From Chromobacterium vaccinii (GTDB taxonomy: Bacteria > Pseudomonadota > Gammaproteobacteria > Burkholderiales > Chromobacteriaceae), in assembly GCF_000971335.1 (NCBI RefSeq), contig NZ_JZJL01000037.1, positions 1 to 49,896 on the forward strand: 49,896 nt of DNA, in the 5' to 3' direction. The position numbers were made by a program, and so were the translations under genes. Numbering within the stretch: the first letter of the stretch is position 1; every line of letters starts with the position of its first letter. Of this stretch, positions 45,640 through 49,896 are shown piece by piece. Below the pieces are notes generated by a model. That model was given only the letters and a program-made list of their open reading frames with translations. It did no database searches and was not told the origin of the DNA.

Positions 45640-46686
45640 TCAGTCCGCGAGCTGTTCGCCCAGCCAGTCGCGCAGGGTTTGCTGCGGCGCCGGCCGCCCT
45701 CCCGCTTCCCAGGCTGCGCACGCTCTCTCCATGCCTCTGGCGCGCTCTTGCCTGCCCCGCTCTTCCAGGCGGGCGCATTGCGCGGCCAGTTCCTGCAGCT
45801 GGGCGTTGCCGGCATCCAGCGCCTGCTGCCGGGCTTGCGCCTCCTGGCGCAGGGCTTCTTCTCTTTGCGCCATCAATTCCAGCCGAGCCTGCAGGCCGCC
45901 GTTTTCCCGCTCCCGCTCCAGCAGGCGCTCGCGCCACAGGTTCTCCACCGCTGCGGCATCCTGTCGGGCCTGGCTCAGCGCGTCCTCCAGTTTTTGCGTC
46001 TGCAGCTTCATGTCCCGGCGCTCCTCTTCCACTTGCTGGTACAACCTGACGCGCAGCCCTTCCAGTCGCTCGTAGGCAAGCGCTTCTTTGCGCTCCGACT
46101 CCTCCCGCTCGGCCTGCAGTTGCTGCTGATGCTGGCTTTCCTGCTCCTCCAGCCGCTCATTCGCGCGCTTGCGCTCCTGCTTCAGCTCGTCGCGCAGTTG
46201 CGCGGCTGCGCCTTGCAGCTCCGCGCGCTCCTTCTCTAGAGACTCGGTCAGCAGTTTTTCCCGTTGCAGCAGGCTGTCCAGCTCGACTTGGCGTGCGGCG
46301 CGCAGCTCCAGCTCATGCCGCAGCGACTGCGTCTCGGCCTTGGCTAGCTCGTGCTTGTGCGCCAGTTCGGCCAGTTGCTTGCCTAGCGCCTCCGCCTCGG
46401 CTTCGGCCTCCTCGCGAACCGAGGCCAGCTGTTGATCGGCTTCATCACATGCCTTCTGCCATATCTGGTCAAAGGCCTCGGCCAGCGCGGGGGGCCAGTC
46501 TGGCCTTCTTGAGGAAACGGCCACTTTGCTCAGGAATTCCTGCCGCCAGGTTTTCAACGTGTTGTTGATGGTGGTGTTGGAGCCGCTGCCAAGACGGGCT
46601 CGCACGTCTACCACGGTGGGCCAGGCTCCTTCCGCCACCAGTTCGAACGCCGCCTGGCGTATCCGCGAATAAATATCGGCCGTCAC
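45640..46686 (-). CDS. KfrA-like DNA-binding coiled-coil protein
   Basis: A 348-residue protein. The first 60 residues (YSRIRQAAFELVAEGAWPTVVDVRARLGSGSNTTINNTLKTWRQEF) are the KfrA N-terminal DNA-binding domain, a helix-turn-helix typical of plasmid KfrA proteins. Residues about 85-320 are a very long Glu/Gln/Arg/Ala-rich coiled coil. In plasmids KfrA is an autorepressor that binds an AT-rich operator with repeated half-sites and helps plasmid stability. Here the context is chromosomal with no partition or replication genes nearby. An AT-rich inverted repeat starts 53 bp upstream of the ATG and is the natural operator candidate. Confidence 0.87.
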   Translation of the reverse strand: MTADIYSRIRQAAFELVAEGAWPTVVDVRARLGSGSNTTINNTLKTWRQEFLSKVAVSSRRPDWPPALAEAFDQIWQKACDEADQQLASVREEAEAEAEALGKQLAELAHKHELAKAETQSLRHELELRAARQVELDSLLQREKLLTESLEKERAELQGAAAQLRDELKQERKRANERLEEQESQHQQQLQAEREESERKEALAYERLEGLRVRLYQQVEEERRDMKLQTQKLEDALSQARQDAAAVENLWRERLLERERENGGLQARLELMAQREEALRQEAQARQQALDAGNAQLQELAAQCARLEERGRQERARGMERACAAWEAGGRPAPQQTLRDWLGEQLAD

Positions 46687-46738
46687 TTTGGCCTCCCTTT
46701 GCGCACTTTATGTTCGGCCTGGAGTGTAGCAGACATGA

Positions 46739-46779
46739 ATTGATAAATATATTACGTATAACATTTTATATTTATCAAT
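46739..46779. promoter_or_regulatory. AT-rich inverted repeat, candidate KfrA-like operator
   Basis: Two perfect 13-bp arms, ATTGATAAATATA (46739-46751) and TATATTTATCAAT (46767-46779), flank a 15-bp spacer containing TTACGTAT. The site lies 53 bp before the ATG of the KfrA-like gene in an AT-rich island that contrasts sharply with the GC-rich surroundings. Confidence 0.68.
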
Positions 46780-47329
46780 ATAGCTAAAATTTTCCTATAA
46801 TTATACTTATCGGAATTATTTCTCAAATGCGCGTCAGTGAAAGCTGCCTGTCGAGCAGATGAGCGCCCTGCTCTCTCAAATACGAAACCACTAACTGGCC
46901 GCTGGTTTTGAGCGCAGGGCATCATCGCACTCATGCTCAACCGAGAAGGCGAGCCAGGCAGCCGGGCTTCTCGGGTTATATCAGGCTGAGCGGGTTGGCT
47001 TATGCGATTGCGCGCTTGGCCTGTCGCAACGCGGTCCCGAAGTCCGGTGGCGACGGCTCATGCGCAGTCCGGGCTTGAGATGAAAGAGATCGAGTTGGCT
47101 CCATCGCGGCCATATCGGCCTGCGGCAACCAATTTGTAACCTATTTGCAATTGGGCCGTAGTTCCGCCCATGTGGAATGGATGTCTTGCCGGACAGGTAC
47201 TGTCAAAAAAACAGCGACGCGCCAACGTGCCGCGCGACTTGCTCCATCCACGTCGGCGGGTTTTGACTCGGGCACGCCCGGAGGTTTTGCCGGCGGCCCG
47301 GACAGGCTGCGCGCTGCGGAATTTAAGCG
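46780..47329. other. Non-coding interval of 550 bp between the operator and a response regulator gene
   Basis: No ORF here has a ribosome binding site or credible composition; short open frames look like noise. The left 60 bp stay AT-rich. A hairpin CCGAGAAG / CTTCTCGG with a GC-rich loop is at 46941-46974. A 13-bp inverted repeat GACAG-GTA-CTGTC (47192-47204) is followed by seven A. I recognise no RNA family, transposase remnant or repeat. As the longest non-coding stretch in the window it is a place to look for an unannotated RNA or decayed gene. Confidence 0.5.
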
Positions 47330-48412
47330 CTACTCTCGCAGCGCGACACCCCTCAGCCGCCGCCCAAGCGACTCGAGTTCTCTCATTTGCCGAAGCTGAA
47401 GCTTGCCCAGCGAGTCTTGCGCTTCGTCCACCAAACCCAGCAAAAGCGCCGCCCGAGGCTCATTGCCCAGCATATCCTCCATGCGGGCTCGCATCGCGTC
47501 CAATAGCGCGCGCGCGTCGGCCTGCGCTGTGCGTTGACTCTCTATCATGGCGGCCAGCGTGGCGCCCGCCTGACCCTGCCCAGCAGCGCCGTCCTGAATC
47601 ATGACTTCCGCCCGTTCCGCGGCGCCTTCCGCCATCAACGCCAGATAGTCCTTAAGCTTGCCGCAACGCTCAATGTCGTCCACCGGCATATTGTTGATCA
47701 GCAAGGACACCGGCCCGTAGTTGAATGCGCAACGGCTGTCGTAGCAGACGATGCGCTGCCGCTCTGCGGACAGATCCTGCAGCAACAGCGATTCCAACTG
47801 GCTATTGCCTGATTCGGAACTCAGTGTTTTCACCTCGCCGTTGTCGCGAAACTGCACCGATGCGGCCAACCCGAACTCTCTCAGCGCGTCCAGTGTGGTC
47901 CGCATCAGCTGCCCGGAGTCGACTGCCTGGAATAGCCGACGGAAATACTGCAGGCAGATGCCCAGCGCGCTGCTGTCGGTCATCGCAGACATGGCGACCG
48001 ACATCGCGCCCCGGGCCTGGCTTTTCAGCTCGTGTATCTCCCGTCGGTAACGTAAAGCTTGCTCCACCTTGCGGACCAACTCTTCCGGTTGCAGCGGCTT
48101 GCTGACGAAATCTTCGCCGCCGACGCTGTATGCGGCCAGCCGCTTCACCGGATCGCTATGAGCCGATACGAATATGACGTAAGGCTGGAATGGCAGGTCC
48201 AGCTGGCGGATGCGCCGGCAGGCCTCATATCCATCCATGCCCTCCATTTCGATGTCCAGCAGCACGATCTCCGGCTTTTCTTCCGCCACCGCCTTCAAGC
48301 CTTCTTCGCCGGTGACTTTGCAGGTCAGTTGCAGCTCCGTCTCGAACAACATCTGCATGACTTGGCTCACAATGGGGTCGTCATCGATCACCAGCATCCT
48401 GTGTTTTTCCAT
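47330..48412 (-). CDS. Response regulator with unknown C-terminal output region
   Basis: A 360-residue cytosolic protein. Residues 1-125 are a CheY-like receiver: acidic pair in MLVIDDDPIVSQ, phospho-acceptor Asp in EIVLLDIEMEGMDGYEACRRIR, Ser in VIFVSAHSD and Lys in FVSKPLQPEELV. The remaining 235 residues hold no DNA-binding, GGDEF or HD motif; a central part (MRTTLDALREFGLAASVQFRDNGEVKTLSSESGNSQLE) looks like a small alpha/beta sensor-type domain, and the C-terminus is a helical region. No histidine kinase is adjacent. It is divergent from the second response regulator, 175 bp away, which suggests a shared pathway. Confidence 0.88.
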   Translation of the reverse strand: MEKHRMLVIDDDPIVSQVMQMLFETELQLTCKVTGEEGLKAVAEEKPEIVLLDIEMEGMDGYEACRRIRQLDLPFQPYVIFVSAHSDPVKRLAAYSVGGEDFVSKPLQPEELVRKVEQALRYRREIHELKSQARGAMSVAMSAMTDSSALGICLQYFRRLFQAVDSGQLMRTTLDALREFGLAASVQFRDNGEVKTLSSESGNSQLESLLLQDLSAERQRIVCYDSRCAFNYGPVSLLINNMPVDDIERCGKLKDYLALMAEGAAERAEVMIQDGAAGQGQAGATLAAMIESQRTAQADARALLDAMRARMEDMLGNEPRAALLLGLVDEAQDSLGKLQLRQMRELESLGRRLRGVALRE

Positions 48413-48587
48413 TTCGCCCGCCCTTTCGCTTGTCTAAGCTTTAACTTGTCGCGTTCACGGCCCCCCCCGGCCGCAGCGTTATCCCGGTATTACAGCTATA
48501 GCTCTTCCTTCGGCTTGTAGCACCGGCGTCTGAATGATGCGGACGGCATTTCATCGAAAATGGAACGCGCACACCTTTGGAGGGCTT

Positions 48588-49352
48588 ATGGAACAAGGGC
48601 ATTCCGCTGGCGCAGAACTCGCCAAGCTGCATGTTCTGCTGGTGGATGACAGTCAGATCAACCAGCTGTTCGTTTCCAGCCTGGCTGAGGATTTGGGCAT
48701 TTCGCTCGATTGCGCCAACAATGGAGCCGAAGCCCTGCAACGGCTCCGCGAGGATAGCCGGCGTTACCAGCTGGTGCTGATGGATCTGCAGATGCCTGTG
48801 CTGGATGGATTGGGAGCGACCCGCGCGATCCGCGAAGAGCTGAAGCTGAAATTGCCCATCATCGCGTTGACCGCCAGCGCCGAGCCGGATCATCAGGAGA
48901 GCTGCCGCCTGGCCGGCATGAATGGTTTTCTGCGCAAGCCCGTGGATGGCGAGGCCCTTCTGCGGCTGATCGACCACTACCGTGCTAGCCGCCGGGCCGG
49001 CGAAGAATACGGCAAGCTGAAACTGGACACATTGAAGTTGCTGCACCGCGCCTCGGCGACCCGGCTGCGCAGCACGCTGCAGGAAGCCATCGACACCTGC
49101 CGCCAGGACTTCGACCAAGCCTGCCAACAATGGAGGCAAGGCGACTCGGAGGCCGCCGCGCGGTTGATACACCGTTACCGCGGTTCTCTGGGCACGTTTG
49201 CCTACGAAGATTTCGTGCGGCTGACGCTGGATCTGGAGCATGCAGTTCGTCAGGGTGATGAGAATCTAGAGTCTCGCCTCGATGTTTTTCGCGCGGAGTT
49301 GGATGAACTGCTTTGCCAGCTTCAGCGGTGGATGGAAAACCACGAGAACTGA
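48588..49352 (+). CDS. Response regulator with C-terminal HPt-like domain
   Basis: A 254-residue cytosolic protein. The N-terminal receiver (about 14-135) has HVLLVDDSQINQLF, phospho-acceptor Asp in LVLMDLQMPVLDGLGATRAIR, IIALTASAEPD and FLRKPVDGEALL. The C-terminal 110 residues form a helical bundle with AAARLIHRYRGSLGTFAYEDFVRLTLDLEHAVRQGD, which fits the histidine phosphotransfer signature H-x-x-[KR]-G-[ST], with the His of LIHRYRGS as the phospho-site. A receiver-HPt chain without kinase suggests a phosphorelay module fed by a distant hybrid kinase, possibly passing phosphate to the divergent receiver protein. GGAGGG Shine-Dalgarno before ATG 48588 fixes the start. Confidence 0.87.
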   Translation: MEQGHSAGAELAKLHVLLVDDSQINQLFVSSLAEDLGISLDCANNGAEALQRLREDSRRYQLVLMDLQMPVLDGLGATRAIREELKLKLPIIALTASAEPDHQESCRLAGMNGFLRKPVDGEALLRLIDHYRASRRAGEEYGKLKLDTLKLLHRASATRLRSTLQEAIDTCRQDFDQACQQWRQGDSEAAARLIHRYRGSLGTFAYEDFVRLTLDLEHAVRQGDENLESRLDVFRAELDELLCQLQRWMENHEN

Positions 49353-49525
49353 TGGTGCCTCCGGCGACGGTCAATGGTTTCGCCCAGTCTGGCGGTTTGA
49401 GCTGAAGAACGAAGCGTGGGTCGTCAGCCCGCCGCGCGCTTGGCGAGATCCATTGTGAACCCAGTTCCGCCGAGACAGCCCGCATTGTCAGAACCAGAGC
49501 GATCGCGATGAGCGCATCCCGATAA

Positions 49526-49801
49526 TCATTTGTCTTCAGACGCAGGCGTGTCGGTCTTGGCCTTTAATGCGATGCCGGCGCACAATACGGTCAGCCCCGT
49601 CAGCATGCCGCCAAAGCCTGTCGCGAAAGCGACATAATCGAGCGCGCCCGTCATCAATACCGTATGGACGGTGCCCCAGATGAATGTGGGAATGCCGCTG
49701 CCGGCCAGAGTCATGCCTGCGATCCGGAACAGGCAATAACTGACGCCATCATTCTCGGTCAGGCAGTCCTTGAGGCATTTCGTCAGGATAGTCAACGGCA
49801 T
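49526..49801 (-). CDS. Small hypothetical membrane protein
   Basis: A 91-residue protein with two hydrophobic segments: CLFRIAGMTLAGSGIPTFIWGTVHTVLM and YVAFATGFGGMLTGLTVLCAGIALKA, joined by a short loop, with a polar N-terminus containing two Cys and a charged C-terminal tail (KTDTPASEDK). An AAGG element precedes the ATG. The size and two-helix plan could fit a holin or a small accessory membrane protein, but no phage genes are nearby and I cannot assign a function. The 173 bp between it and the response regulator hold no gene. Confidence 0.6.
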   Translation of the reverse strand: MPLTILTKCLKDCLTENDGVSYCLFRIAGMTLAGSGIPTFIWGTVHTVLMTGALDYVAFATGFGGMLTGLTVLCAGIALKAKTDTPASEDK

Positions 49802-49896
49802 CGCATGGCCTTTTTGGGGAGGTGTCTTCGGCGAAGGCGGCGCATTCGTGGAATTAGGAACGATTCCCCATGGCGGCCGTGAAATTCGCCGCTCCG

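Noticed and set aside
46752-46940. A 62-codon minus-strand ORF in the AT-rich gap
   Set aside because: No Shine-Dalgarno, abrupt change of composition along its length, and its 3' end runs through the candidate operator.
47192-47211. Inverted repeat GACAG-GTA-CTGTC followed by seven A, considered as a terminator
   Set aside because: The stem is only 5 bp and the A-run is on the wrong side for either strand to give a hairpin followed by U residues.
48465-48476. A run of eight C in the intergenic region between the two response regulators, considered as a phase-variation tract
   Set aside because: It lies outside both genes and is not placed in a recognisable promoter spacer; it could also be a sequencing artefact. 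There is too little evidence to call it.

Overview
The window is dense, high-GC, conventional bacterial chromosome with short intergenic gaps. Gene content (acnB, typA, a NrdD/NrdG anaerobic ribonucleotide reductase, class I fbp, several chemotaxis and phosphorelay proteins, and YbhGFSR-, YqjH- and YfcG-like proteins) suggests a free-living, facultatively anaerobic, motile Gram-negative betaproteobacterium. I would guess a Chromobacterium-like member of the Neisseriales, but that is inferred from gene families and base composition, not from a marker gene. No tRNA, rRNA, CRISPR array, intact insertion sequence or prophage block is visible.

Layout. 1-1.7 kb: the end of a sterol-desaturase-type hydroxylase overlapping a membrane fatty acid desaturase. 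1.7-4 kb: a GNAT-like protein and an M24 (creatinase/Xaa-Pro peptidase) homologue. 4-6.1 kb: a MATE efflux pump divergent from a TetR repressor across a 30-bp inverted repeat. 6.1-11 kb: a compact four-gene YbhGFSR-type ABC exporter operon. 11-14.5 kb: a YdjM-like membrane protein, a periplasmic binding protein and an sCache chemoreceptor. 14.7-16.1 kb: a YqjI-like PadR repressor and YqjH-like ferric-siderophore reductase behind a perfect 30-bp palindrome. 16.4-19 kb: an orphan BMP-family binding protein, a ribbon-helix-helix protein, an acetyltransferase and a small ORF. 19-22.2 kb: a PAS protein followed by a CheB-CheR-PAS fusion.

22.5-31.2 kb: acnB, a divergent LysR regulator, a fluoride riboswitch with a CLC-F type antiporter, another periplasmic binding protein, fbp, a SRAP protein and a YfcG-type glutathione S-transferase. 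31.2-37.9 kb: an MFS transporter, a large lipoprotein, nrdD-nrdG with candidate FNR and tandem NrdR sites, and a small exported protein. 38-44.8 kb: typA, several unknown proteins, a frameshifted secreted protein and an RluF-like pseudouridine synthase. 44.9-49.8 kb: a membrane protein, a chromosomal KfrA-like coiled-coil DNA-binding protein with an AT-rich inverted repeat upstream, a 643-bp non-coding stretch, two divergent response regulators (one with a C-terminal HPt-like domain) and a small membrane protein.

The most informative signals are regulatory: the riboswitch at about 26.3 kb, the FNR/NrdR cluster at about 37.25 kb, and three long inverted repeats, two beside TetR and PadR regulator genes and one beside the KfrA-like gene. 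The disrupted gene at 41.1-42.0 kb, the NrdG C-terminal extension running antisense into a lipoprotein gene, and the loss of metal ligands in the M24 protein are the main oddities. I saw no clear new multi-gene system.
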